This document shows positions 24,822 through 32,882 of a stretch of 64,000 nucleotides of DNA, piece after piece. The notes beneath the pieces are model-generated. The model was not told where the DNA came from, made no database searches, and saw nothing but the letters and a program-made list of their open reading frames with translations. Both the position numbers and the translations under genes were made by a program. The stretch comes from Promethearchaeota archaeon (GTDB lineage Archaea; Asgardarchaeota; Lokiarchaeia; Sigyniarchaeales; SOKP01): assembly GCA_019058445.1 (NCBI GenBank), contig JAHPZA010000006.1:372001-436000 (forward strand), given 5' to 3'. Each line of letters opens with the position of its first letter. Positions within the stretch are counted from its first letter, which is position 1.

Positions 24822-26519
24822 TTAATTAGCAATATATTCTGGAGCAGCCGCGACTATAGGCAGATCTGGAATAGGCACACCTCCAAGAGCCCCAGATATA
24901 GCTCCGATTAAATCAGCTATTCGCCCTGTATCTGTGCATGTACCATAACTTAACACAGGGGGAACTGATAATTTCTCACATAAAGCTTTTAGACCTGGTC
25001 CAGCTAAATCTTTTGCTTCAAAAGAACAGAGTCCTGCCACTTGTAATGCTCCATTACCACACCCCATAGATAGGACCAATACATCCCTTTTAATTAATTC
25101 CTTAGCAATATTTATAGTATGTACATCTTGTCCATAATCTCTTAACGTTGTACAAGAAACTAATCCAGCTACACCTCGAATTGTGCCATTTTTTATAGCC
25201 TCTAATAAAGGCTCAATGCTACCACCGAGTGCTGCAACTATACTTTCAGTTGAAAATCCAACCAATGCTTCATTCATCTCTAATCCTGTCACTGGCTCTA
25301 TGTTTGCTCTCCGTTCTTGAAAATTATCAATAGCCATTTGTAAGAGTTTTCCTGCCTGTTCTTCTGCCTTTTCAGGAAGATAATCTAATCTTTCGGTTAT
25401 TCCTTCAAAAGCTACAACTTCCGATACTGGAATCAATTTAAACTTATATCTTTCAGCATAGAGCGGATCTATGGGCATAGAACAGTTCATGTCACATACA
25501 AACGCATCAATACAACCGCTCGCTAAGATTGCTTCTTGCATGATCCAATTTCCTGTGAATCCATAAAACACATCATCCATTTCCCATCGCTGTATCATTT
25601 CTTGCCCAGTTTCTATGTTAGCTATGATTCTTAATCCCTTAGCACCAACTGCTTTAGCTTTTTCTTGCCATTCTTGTTTACGCGCCAATTGAACCATCGC
25701 AAATCCTAAAAATGGTTCATGACCATTAGGAACAACATTCACATAATCGGGGTCCAAAACACCTAAGTTTACTCGCATTTTATGGGGTTTAGGTACATTA
25801 AATAAAATATCTTGACAAAATTCATTCACTATCTGACTCTGGTATGCCATAGCCACTCCTAGTCTCATCGCCTTAAGTGCTAAGCTGGCATAATAACCAT
25901 CTATATTTGTAAGACATGAACTAGTTGCCAACATCATTTCGCTATAAATTCCTCCCGGAAAGATATTTAATTTTTTCCAGACATCCTTCCTTTCTTTTGG
26001 TGCTAATGCTTCTACTATTTTACTTGAATCCGTGTAAGATCTATTAAAATCATCTTTTACAAATTCGCATAGGCGAAGCGCAATTTCTTTATCTGAACCA
26101 GAAGTATCAACTCCAAGACGTTTTGCAAAACTTTTCAACTTATCCGGTTCGCTAATTTTATAAGGTGTTTTACCTTCAGCTGTTGCCTTAAGGGTTTTAA
26201 TAGTTGTTTCTGTATGATAATGGTACGTGGAAGCCCCTAAAACATTTCTAAGTAGCATCATTCGCATTGCCATTCCATCTGCTGTAATTCCACATACACC
26301 TCTTTTATCGATAGAAGCATCCGCTCTACAAGGGCCATTAGAACATAAATCGCATCGAGCACCTTTTAAGCAAAATGGACATCTTTTATCAGGGACACCT
26401 CCAAAACCTTGTGCCTCAAAACGATCCCAGATATTAATCATACCATCTTTTTTAATTCTCTCATAAACTTTTCGTACTGACTCATGATACGATAATCTTT
26501 CACCTTCCAATTTCCACAC
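24822..26519 (-). CDS. CODH/hybrid-cluster-like metalloenzyme, main chain
   Basis: 565 residues, ending about 75 residues short of a complete CooS-type chain; those are encoded by the next frame. The N-terminus has the CODH-type cysteine cluster: CPFC (47-50), CDLC (56-59), C64, and C76 in GVCGITADG. Visible active-site ligands are H267 (GHEPF), C346 (CDMNCSMP), C456 (VSCTT), C487 (SMGCGNGAL) and C528 (GTCTDTGRI). The C-cluster Cys that lies in the CCTGNE motif of CooS is missing; the motif here is NIETGQE, with Glu303 at that position. With Glu in the small frame this gives the ligand set of hybrid cluster proteins (His, Glu, four Cys, Glu). The enzyme may not be a true CO dehydrogenase. No CooF or ACS subunit is adjacent; the sulfur genes follow 174 bases upstream. 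Confidence 0.82.
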   Translation of the reverse strand: MWKLEGERLSYHESVRKVYERIKKDGMINIWDRFEAQGFGGVPDKRCPFCLKGARCDLCSNGPCRADASIDKRGVCGITADGMAMRMMLLRNVLGASTYHYHTETTIKTLKATAEGKTPYKISEPDKLKSFAKRLGVDTSGSDKEIALRLCEFVKDDFNRSYTDSSKIVEALAPKERKDVWKKLNIFPGGIYSEMMLATSSCLTNIDGYYASLALKAMRLGVAMAYQSQIVNEFCQDILFNVPKPHKMRVNLGVLDPDYVNVVPNGHEPFLGFAMVQLARKQEWQEKAKAVGAKGLRIIANIETGQEMIQRWEMDDVFYGFTGNWIMQEAILASGCIDAFVCDMNCSMPIDPLYAERYKFKLIPVSEVVAFEGITERLDYLPEKAEEQAGKLLQMAIDNFQERRANIEPVTGLEMNEALVGFSTESIVAALGGSIEPLLEAIKNGTIRGVAGLVSCTTLRDYGQDVHTINIAKELIKRDVLVLSMGCGNGALQVAGLCSFEAKDLAGPGLKALCEKLSVPPVLSYGTCTDTGRIADLIGAISGALGGVPIPDLPIVAAAPEYIAN

Positions 26520-26612
26520 CTCATTACTTTGTTAAAAATTTTTTAAGATAGATTGGTTTATAAAAATTCTATCTCTAAATTATTGAAATTTCTTAAGTAA
26601 ATATATCTATAT

Positions 26613-26634
26613 TCGAACATGTTCGAACATGTCC
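26613..26634. promoter_or_regulatory. Palindromic, tandemly repeated operator-like site upstream of the CODH-like gene
   Basis: A perfect 12-base palindrome CGAACATGTTCG (26614-26625) overlaps a second copy, CGAACATGTCC, so that CGAACATGT occurs twice 10 bases apart, one helical turn. It lies about 95-115 bases upstream of the minus-strand start at 26519. A TATA-like TTTATAAA at about 26559-26566 lies between, so the site is upstream of the promoter and would suit an activator. Confidence 0.5.
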
Positions 26635-26692
26635 AGAAATGCTATAAAAAATTGAGTAAAAAATTGAAATTTAAAATTGCTTTTAATTTAAT

Positions 26693-29068
26693 TTAGTCAT
26701 ATTCCTTTGCAACTGGATATCCTTTACGATGCCACATCATCATTCCACCAGTCAAATTTCTCACGTCTTTAAACCCTGCTTGTACTAAAAGTTGGGCTGC
26801 CATCATCGATCGTGCTCCACTATGGCAAATAGTTATTACTTCTTCATCTTTATAATCGTTGAGAGCATCGAAATCATTCATGAGTTCACCAAGTGGCACT
26901 AATTTAGCTGATTTAATATGGCTTCCCACCCCATTATATTCCTGAGGAGTGCGTACATCAACCAGGATAGCAGGTGCGTCCTCTGACTCAAGCCTCTCAT
27001 ATAACTCATCAGCAGTTATGTCTGATAAGGCAGGGGCTTCAGGGGTTCTAAGTTCTTTTCTTGTTTTCCGTTCAACCTTTACAGGTGAAATAATTTCCCC
27101 TTGAGGGATTGTACCCTTCTCCAACGTAGCAACAAGCTTTCCTTCTTCTTTCCCTAAATATAATAAGTCAATGGCCTCATTTAATTTTGAATATGCTTCC
27201 ACACTTGATTTAAATCCTGGATCCGTTGCATATACTTTCAATTTTTTGCCTTCTGGGAGTGTATCAAGCCCTTTAATTAATGCATTTAAAGGTCCTGGAC
27301 AGCTTAATCCACAGGCATCTACTGTAATAAATTCATCATCTCCTGTTGCTTTTTCTTTTACGAAAGTTTCCATTTGCGCCTCAAATCCTCCACATGAGGC
27401 TACGATCTCTTCACATGAAGCACTTGCCATTTCATAGAGCTTATACCCTCCTGTTAGATCGTATACTTCTTTGTAACCATGCTGGAGAAGTATTCGAGTT
27501 GCTAAATAGCTTCTATATCCCACCTCACAATAAGCATAGATGGGTTTATTCTTTGGAATCTCTTCCATTCTATCTCTTAATTCTTCAATCGGAATATTTA
27601 TAGATCCCTCAATGGCTCTAGCGTTATGCTCTTCTGGTGTTCTTACATCTAATAAGACTACACCATTGTTTTTAAGATCATCAACATCATGCCAATGCCA
27701 AATAGGCATATCTCCTTTGAGGAAATTTGCTGCAACAAATCCAGCCATATTCACCGGATCTTTAGCTGAGCTGTAAGGAGGTGCATATGTTAGTTCTAGC
27801 TCTTCTAAATCAAAAACTGTACCTCCCATTTTTATAATCGTGGATATTACATCAATTCTCTTTTCCGTCCCTTGCCCTCCCACGATTTGTGCTCCTAATA
27901 CTTTTCCTGTAGGGACTTCAAACAGAAGTTTAAAAGCCATAGGAACAGCTCCCGGGTAATACCCAGCATGGTTATTAGGATGGACATATACTTTATCATA
28001 TTTAATCTCAGAATTTTTCAGCTGTTTTTCTGTTAAACCCACGGCTGCCACACTCACATCAAAAACTTTTACTACTGAAGCTCCTAAAATACCCTTATAT
28101 TCATTATCTCTCCCTGCTATGTTATCTGCTGCGATTCTTCCTTGCTTATTAGCAGGACCTGCTAAGGCAATAGCGATTGGATCTCTCGTTTGAAAATGGG
28201 TTACCTGAACGGCATCTCCTACAGCGTATATGTGAGTATCGGAAGTTTGCATTTTCTTATTCACAATAATATGCCCTCTCTGCCCTAAATCCAGTCCAGC
28301 GTCTTTTGCTAATTTACTCTGTGATCTAATTCCAATCGCTAATATAACCAGGTCTGTTTCAATCATACGACCATTTTTAGTCTTCACATAAGGCTTATCA
28401 CCATTAATTCTTCCAAAAGACTCTACGGGGTCCTCCAGAACTAAGCACACCCCATTTAAAATTAATTCCTGATGAATGAATTGGGCAATTTCTTTGTCGA
28501 ACGCGGGCATAACTTGATCAAGCATTTCTACAATTTTTACTTTAACACCTTTTTCTACTAAATTTTCTGCCATCTCTAATCCAATAAACCCGCCACCTAC
28601 AATAACCGCATGATTAATTGTTCTCTTATCTACAAAGTCTCTAATCTTGACTGCATCAGGAATTGTCCATATGGTATAATAAGGAATAGAATCTAATCCT
28701 TGAAATGGAGGAATTATTGGCTGTGAACCTGTAGCTAGAAGTAAATAATCATAATAAAGCTCGTACTCTTGCATATTTTGTAAATCTCTCACTTTAATCC
28801 TTTTCTTGGCTTTATCGATTGAAATCGCCTCGTTATTAACTCTTACGTCTATATTGAACCGTTCAAGAAATCTTTCAGGTGTGACCAATTCCAATGATTC
28901 TTTTTCCTTAATTACATTTCCAACGTAATATGGTAAGCCACAATTTGCAAAAGATACGTAAGGACCTTTATCAAGCATGATTATTTCAAAATCTTCTCTT
29001 AATCTCCTTAGACGAGCTGCGGCAGATGCGCCACCAGCAACTCCACCAACAATTATTACTTTCTTCAT
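26693..29068 (-). CDS. CoA-disulfide reductase fused to rhodanese, TusA and a second rhodanese
   Basis: 791 residues. Residues 1-450 are a flavin NAD(P)H-disulfide reductase: GGVAGGASAAARLRRL (FAD), SFANCGLPYY with the redox Cys43, VIVGGGFIGLEMAENLVEKG (NAD), and a C-terminal dimerisation domain with YYPGAVPMAFK. This is the CoADR/NAD(P)H sulfur reductase type. Then come a rhodanese domain (about 465-560; active YCEVGYRS), a TusA domain (about 610-690; CGLSCPGPL) and another rhodanese (about 700-791; CHSGARSMM). Such chains reduce polysulfide or CoA persulfide and hand sulfane sulfur to carriers. It is cytosolic. It faces the same way as the IscU/IscS/DsrE/TusA genes 577 bases upstream and probably forms with them a sulfur-handling regulon, but with its own promoter. 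Confidence 0.93.
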   Translation of the reverse strand: MKKVIIVGGVAGGASAAARLRRLREDFEIIMLDKGPYVSFANCGLPYYVGNVIKEKESLELVTPERFLERFNIDVRVNNEAISIDKAKKRIKVRDLQNMQEYELYYDYLLLATGSQPIIPPFQGLDSIPYYTIWTIPDAVKIRDFVDKRTINHAVIVGGGFIGLEMAENLVEKGVKVKIVEMLDQVMPAFDKEIAQFIHQELILNGVCLVLEDPVESFGRINGDKPYVKTKNGRMIETDLVILAIGIRSQSKLAKDAGLDLGQRGHIIVNKKMQTSDTHIYAVGDAVQVTHFQTRDPIAIALAGPANKQGRIAADNIAGRDNEYKGILGASVVKVFDVSVAAVGLTEKQLKNSEIKYDKVYVHPNNHAGYYPGAVPMAFKLLFEVPTGKVLGAQIVGGQGTEKRIDVISTIIKMGGTVFDLEELELTYAPPYSSAKDPVNMAGFVAANFLKGDMPIWHWHDVDDLKNNGVVLLDVRTPEEHNARAIEGSINIPIEELRDRMEEIPKNKPIYAYCEVGYRSYLATRILLQHGYKEVYDLTGGYKLYEMASASCEEIVASCGGFEAQMETFVKEKATGDDEFITVDACGLSCPGPLNALIKGLDTLPEGKKLKVYATDPGFKSSVEAYSKLNEAIDLLYLGKEEGKLVATLEKGTIPQGEIISPVKVERKTRKELRTPEAPALSDITADELYERLESEDAPAILVDVRTPQEYNGVGSHIKSAKLVPLGELMNDFDALNDYKDEEVITICHSGARSMMAAQLLVQAGFKDVRNLTGGMMMWHRKGYPVAKEYD

Positions 29069-29645
29069 AATTATCTCATCATTTTTATGTTCTTACTTCT
29101 TAATTTTTAGTTACTCAAAAAATACTCACTACTTTACTAGATGGGATTAAATATCATTTTTTAAGATAATTCTTATGAGTTGTAAATTATGAATCTGTAT
29201 TTTCTTTTCTAATACAGATTTCTTTAGAAATTTCTTATGAATTAAAAAGATTATAATTATAATTTAGAGGGATAATACAAGAAAAATAATCCTTACATTT
29301 TCAATTAATTTTTCGTTGAATTTGTTTTAGCTGTGAAATATCTTCAGATTTACCAAAATTTCTATTTGACATCGCTGATTAAATTACTATAAATTATCTC
29401 TATAAGCTTAATCGGTAAAATAACACAAGTTCTTTTAAAATCTTTTAGTTTTTTTTCTAAATAATACATTATACTTTAAGTATAATTTATACTTTGGATA
29501 AATAATAACAAATTTAAAAATTAGACATATTTTATCTTGTTTTTATCTAATATAACGCACATTTAGGTTAATGTTGATAAATTTATAATAAGCTTCAAGA
29601 AAATTTATACAAAATTTTGAAAAAAGTAAGCTAAAAAAAAAATTT
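29069..29645. other. Long intergenic region between the CoADR fusion and the iscU fusion
   Basis: 577 bases, very AT-rich, no credible frame. It holds the downstream end of the iscS-iscU transcript and the promoter of the CoADR fusion. One clear structure lies at 29192-29220 (separate entry). Apart from that and T/A runs, nothing was recognised. Confidence 0.4.
29192..29220. repeat. Perfect 10-base inverted repeat
   Basis: AATCTGTATT (29192-29201) and AATACAGATT (29211-29220) are exact inverses with a 9-base loop. It lies 124-152 bases upstream of the CoADR fusion start on the minus strand, so it may be an operator, or a 5' leader hairpin. Confidence 0.45.
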
Positions 29646-30458
29646 TTAATCTAATTTAGGTTGTCTTTCATCCAGAATTATAACCGCATCTATAAATAGC
29701 TCATAATTCTCATCTTCATCAAAATCATGGATGACAACTTTCTCCACTTCGTCAGTTTCACCCTTTATTTCCAAGAGCTCTGATTGTTGAATGATTTTCA
29801 CATCTGAGTGCTTCAATTTGCTTCTTAGTTCAGTATTCCCCGGTATTTCTTTCGCTGAAGTAACTACTATCACTCGACCTGTATATTCTGTTAAATTAAG
29901 TGCAAGTTCTAAAGACTCATCTCCGGAGTCTAAGATTAAAACTCTCTTGTTTTTAAATTCAGTTAAATCTTGAGCTTCTTTATATACTCCTTTTCCTAAG
30001 AATTCATCAACGCCAAGAATAACTTTTATATCTATTTGACAGGATGTCATGACCTCAACCTCAGGCTTAGTTCCATCTCGATAATTTCTAATGGCCGCCT
30101 GTAAAGCATCTGCAGCCAAATTGGAGCAATGCATTTTAATCGGAGGTAATCCATCAAGTTCATCTGCGACATCTTGCCTCGTGATTTTATATGCATCATC
30201 AAGTGTTTTACCTTTTGCCATTTCTGTAACCATTGATGATGTAGACACTGCTGAACCACATCCGAACGTTCTAAATTTAATATCATCTATGATATCCTCT
30301 CCTTTGTCATTCTTCCCCACTTTTATGAACATTTCCATAAGATCACCGCATACAGGATTTCCGACTTTCCCATATCCATCAGGGTCTTCTATTACTCCTA
30401 CATTTCTAGGATTTCGAAAATGATCTAATACTTTTTCTGAATAATTTGTTGATTTCAT
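29646..30458 (-). CDS. iscU: IscU scaffold fused to a nucleotide-binding-like domain
   Basis: 270 residues; ordinary IscU has about 130. Residues 1-128 are a complete IscU: NPVCGDLMEM (C37, D39), TFGCGSAVSTSS (C67) and MHCSNLAADAL (H110, C111) are the Fe-S assembly ligands. After a linker with one further Cys (C140), residues about 160-270 resemble the NAD-binding domain of thioredoxin reductases: KNKRVLILDSGDESLELALN, then TGRVIVVTSAKEIPG, then SDVKIIQQSELLEIKG and a closing VDAVIILDERQPK. The glycine-rich GxGxxG loop is absent, so NAD binding is doubtful and the domain may be a docking platform. The ATG overlaps the adjacent end of the iscS-like gene (stop at 30459), indicating tight coupling. 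It should build Fe-S clusters with that protein. Confidence 0.88.
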   Translation of the reverse strand: MKSTNYSEKVLDHFRNPRNVGVIEDPDGYGKVGNPVCGDLMEMFIKVGKNDKGEDIIDDIKFRTFGCGSAVSTSSMVTEMAKGKTLDDAYKITRQDVADELDGLPPIKMHCSNLAADALQAAIRNYRDGTKPEVEVMTSCQIDIKVILGVDEFLGKGVYKEAQDLTEFKNKRVLILDSGDESLELALNLTEYTGRVIVVTSAKEIPGNTELRSKLKHSDVKIIQQSELLEIKGETDEVEKVVIHDFDEDENYELFIDAVIILDERQPKLD

Positions 30459-31652
30459 TTAACTATCCACCTCTTTATATTGTTTTAATAAATCAGGAGG
30501 CGTTAATGGTGATAAAATCCTTAACCTTTTAACTATTCCAGGTAATACTTCTATAATTTTATCTATATCCGCCTCTTTCGTAAATCTTCCTAAAGATAAT
30601 AATAAACTACCATGAGCTTCTTCATGCAATAAGCCCATAGCTATTAATGTATGTGAGGGTTCTAATGTTTTTGAACTACAAGCAGATCCAGTTGCTGCTG
30701 CAATTTTTTCGTCTTTTAAACCAAGAATTAAAGACTCTCCCTCAATGTAATCAAAACGAAAGTGGGCATTAATAGGAAGCCTTTTTTCAGGATGGCCATT
30801 TAAATGTGATTTTGGGATTGTGTCTAAGACACTTTTTATAACTTTATCTCTTAATTTCCTAAGACGTTCCGCTTCGGTAGTCATTTCTTCTTTCATGATT
30901 TCTGCTGCCTTTGCAAAACCCACTATTCCAGGTATATTTTCTGAGCCTGATCTCATCCCTCGCTCTTGTCCACCACCAATTATAACTGGATTTACTCGAA
31001 CACCTTTTTTCAAGTAAAGAGCCCCTACTCCTCTCGGTCCGTAAATATCGTTTGATGATAAAGTAATTAAATCTATAGGTACTTTTTGCACATCTATAGG
31101 TATGGTACTTTCGCTTGCAACTGCATCGGTATGAAACAAAATCTTTTTCTTAGATGCTATTTCACTTATTTCATTTATTGGTTGAAGGGAACCAACTTCA
31201 TTACTCGCAGTTGCAACAGAAATTAGAATGGTATTATCAGAAATCAAACGCTCAAGCTTATCCAACCGAATAATTCCATATTGATCAACAGGAACTCTGC
31301 TTACTTTAAAGCCTTGTCTTTCTAGATATTTTCCAAGATTTAAAATTGAGATGTGTTCAATTTCAGATATGATAACATGATCTCCTTTCTTTTGACGATT
31401 AAGTGCGGCACCAATTAAGGCTAAATTATTAGATTCTGTGGCGCTTGATGTAAAAATAATATCAGAAGGATTTGGAGCATTAATAAATTTAGCAACATTT
31501 TCACGAGATTGTTCTAATATATCTGTAGCTACATCTCCGTCACAATGTAAAGAAGAGGGATTTGCGAATTTTTCTTTAAAATAAGGAACCATTTCTGTCA
31601 ATACACGCTCATCTACTGGTCGTGCGGCTTGATAATCTAAGTATATACTCAT
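30459..31652 (-). CDS. iscS: Cysteine-desulfurase homologue with the PLP lysine replaced by Asp
   Basis: 397 residues, full NifS/IscS length. It has the family start (YLDYQAARPVDERVL), SSATESNNLALIG (cofactor loop), SEIEHISIL (His), and the mobile persulfide-forming Cys (GSACSSKTLEPSH, Cys325). In the PLP site, where the family reads S-[AS]-H-K-x-Y-G-P, it reads SSNDIYGPRGVGALYL: Asp202 replaces the Schiff-base Lys (codon GAT at 31047-31049) and Asn replaces the His. The same Lys-to-Asp change is known in Archaeoglobus fulgidus IscS, which lacks PLP and still assembles with IscU. The protein should therefore not cleave cysteine; it may offer Cys325 as a ligand or sulfur acceptor. iscU directly overlaps downstream; dsrE and tusA lie upstream. 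Confidence 0.93.
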   Translation of the reverse strand: MSIYLDYQAARPVDERVLTEMVPYFKEKFANPSSLHCDGDVATDILEQSRENVAKFINAPNPSDIIFTSSATESNNLALIGAALNRQKKGDHVIISEIEHISILNLGKYLERQGFKVSRVPVDQYGIIRLDKLERLISDNTILISVATASNEVGSLQPINEISEIASKKKILFHTDAVASESTIPIDVQKVPIDLITLSSNDIYGPRGVGALYLKKGVRVNPVIIGGGQERGMRSGSENIPGIVGFAKAAEIMKEEMTTEAERLRKLRDKVIKSVLDTIPKSHLNGHPEKRLPINAHFRFDYIEGESLILGLKDEKIAAATGSACSSKTLEPSHTLIAMGLLHEEAHGSLLLSLGRFTKEADIDKIIEVLPGIVKRLRILSPLTPPDLLKQYKEVDS

Positions 31653-31731
31653 AACATTATTCCTCCATAAGTTTTATCTTGTTTTTTTATTTTTATTAAT
31701 TCATATATTAAAAGTATAAAAAAATTTAAAA

Positions 31732-32097
31732 TTAAAACCACTGTGTAGCATCAGCTTCAAGAACCAAATCGTTTAATGTCGCGGCACCTACAATTTTTAC
31801 TCCCGGAATTAATTCCACCTTTTCCCATCCTAACATTCGTTTTGAAGCTTCACATACTAAAATTTCTATGCCCATTTCCAATGTTTTATCTAGCATTTCT
31901 TTTACGCTTGGAAAATCTCCGATTTTTATTTGTTCCGCTTCTCCAGGTTTTAGTATTTTTAATGCTGTTCCTAAATAGTACACTTTTGCTCCAAGGTCCA
32001 TAGCTTTTGCTGTCTGGGCTAATATTAAGGGAGAATATTGCCTCTCAGGAGCATCGCTTGTCTGTACATATAAAATCCATTTTTTATCTTCACTCAT
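31732..32097 (-). CDS. DsrE/F-like sulfur carrier protein
   Basis: 121 residues, a DsrE-fold domain: KKWILYVQTSDAPERQYSPL (first strand and helix), MDLGAKVYYLGTALKIL, and EMGIEILVCEASKRMLGW, where Cys81 or so lies in the DsrE active loop. The family binds sulfur as a persulfide and passes it on between TusA and other carriers. It lies between tusA (17 bases upstream) and the iscS-like gene (80 bases downstream) on the same strand, so it is well placed to receive sulfur from TusA and to give it to the desulfurase-dead IscS. Confidence 0.85.
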   Translation of the reverse strand: MSEDKKWILYVQTSDAPERQYSPLILAQTAKAMDLGAKVYYLGTALKILKPGEAEQIKIGDFPSVKEMLDKTLEMGIEILVCEASKRMLGWEKVELIPGVKIVGAATLNDLVLEADATQWF

Positions 32098-32113
32098 TTT
32101 CTCTTATCCCATC

Positions 32114-32374
32114 TTATTTTTTTTTCCTAAATATAAATGTTAAAATGCCATCTTCATTGGTAAAATCTAAGATTTCTGTTTCGGTACGTTTTGCCCATCT
32201 CTGTAAATCCTCTTCAGCAGCAGGATCATCGGCTACCACCCTAAAACATTGACCAACTTCAACAGATTCAGATAAATTGCGTACTTCAAACAAGGGTTCA
32301 GGACAAAATAATCCAGTAGTGTCTAATTCCTCTATAATTTCAATATCTTCTTTATCGTTCATTTTAATACCCAT
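32114..32374 (-). CDS. TusA-like sulfur carrier
   Basis: 86 residues, the size of TusA. The motif GLFCPEPLFEVRN holds the persulfide Cys in the C-P-x-P signature, followed by VGQCFRVVADDPAAEEDLQR, the second half of the two-layer alpha/beta fold. It probably transfers sulfane sulfur to the DsrE protein, which starts 17 bases downstream, and further to IscS/IscU. As first gene of the unit it lies directly behind the palindrome region at 32493-32550. A second TusA domain is within the CoADR fusion. Confidence 0.9.
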   Translation of the reverse strand: MGIKMNDKEDIEIIEELDTTGLFCPEPLFEVRNLSESVEVGQCFRVVADDPAAEEDLQRWAKRTETEILDFTNEDGILTFIFRKKK

Positions 32375-32882
32375 ATTTTATTTTTTTAATTTTAAATTTG
32401 AATTGATCTCTATGATTAATGAGTACAAGTAAAAACAAAAATATTCTCATTATAAATTAGTGAAATTACAAGGCACTCTTAAAAATACGATTAATCCCTT
32501 TCTAAAAGAACCTTATAAATTATAAGTTCTTTAAAAAGGAATCCCTTTCTGAAAAAAGGATGAAGCTTAAAAAAAGATCAAAAAATTTATGAAATAATTG
32601 GAAACTTGGAAAAAAAAGAATGAGAGAATCGAGAAAAGCAATCCAAAACACAAGCGTTTCGGACATGGGATAAAATTTAGTTACCATTTAATTAGGAAAT
32701 TAGGGGATATTATGTATGTTTTCTCGAGTTCCCTCTATCTTCATAAGGAAAATCTAATATATAAATGTTTTTTCCAAAAAGATACGATTAAAAGAAAAAT
32801 CTAATATGGAACTCCATTAATATGGGCAAATCTCAAGTAGTAAAAGGCTGAATTTTAAATTTTTAAAAAAATTGTATATTAT
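32375..32882. other. Intergenic region upstream of the sulfur genes and the ABC exporter
   Basis: 508 bases between divergent units. It contains the palindrome and direct repeats at 32493-32550. A frame from a TTG at 32598 to 32804 is not convincing (see rejected). The start region of the ABC gene is very AT-rich. Confidence 0.4.
32493..32550. promoter_or_regulatory. Near-perfect palindrome flanked by 11-base direct repeats
   Basis: The palindrome at 32505-32532 reads AAAGAACCTTATAA, then ATTATAAGTTCTTT; its arms pair over 13 bases with one bulged base. On both sides lies AATCCCTTTCT (32493-32503 and 32540-32550), a direct repeat of 11 bases 47 apart. It is 130 bases upstream of the tusA start and 330 before the ABC gene. 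The combination suits a regulator binding site controlling the sulfur genes, or the remnant of a small mobile element. Confidence 0.5.

Noticed and set aside
27171-27776. Antisense frames opposite the CoADR fusion
   Set aside because: Mirror of conserved coding sequence; no independent start or ribosome site.
32598-32804. TTG-started 68-codon frame upstream of the ABC exporter
   Set aside because: No ribosome site, unusual composition with many Lys and aromatic residues, no partner, and it lies in a spacer rich in repeats; looks like a chance frame.
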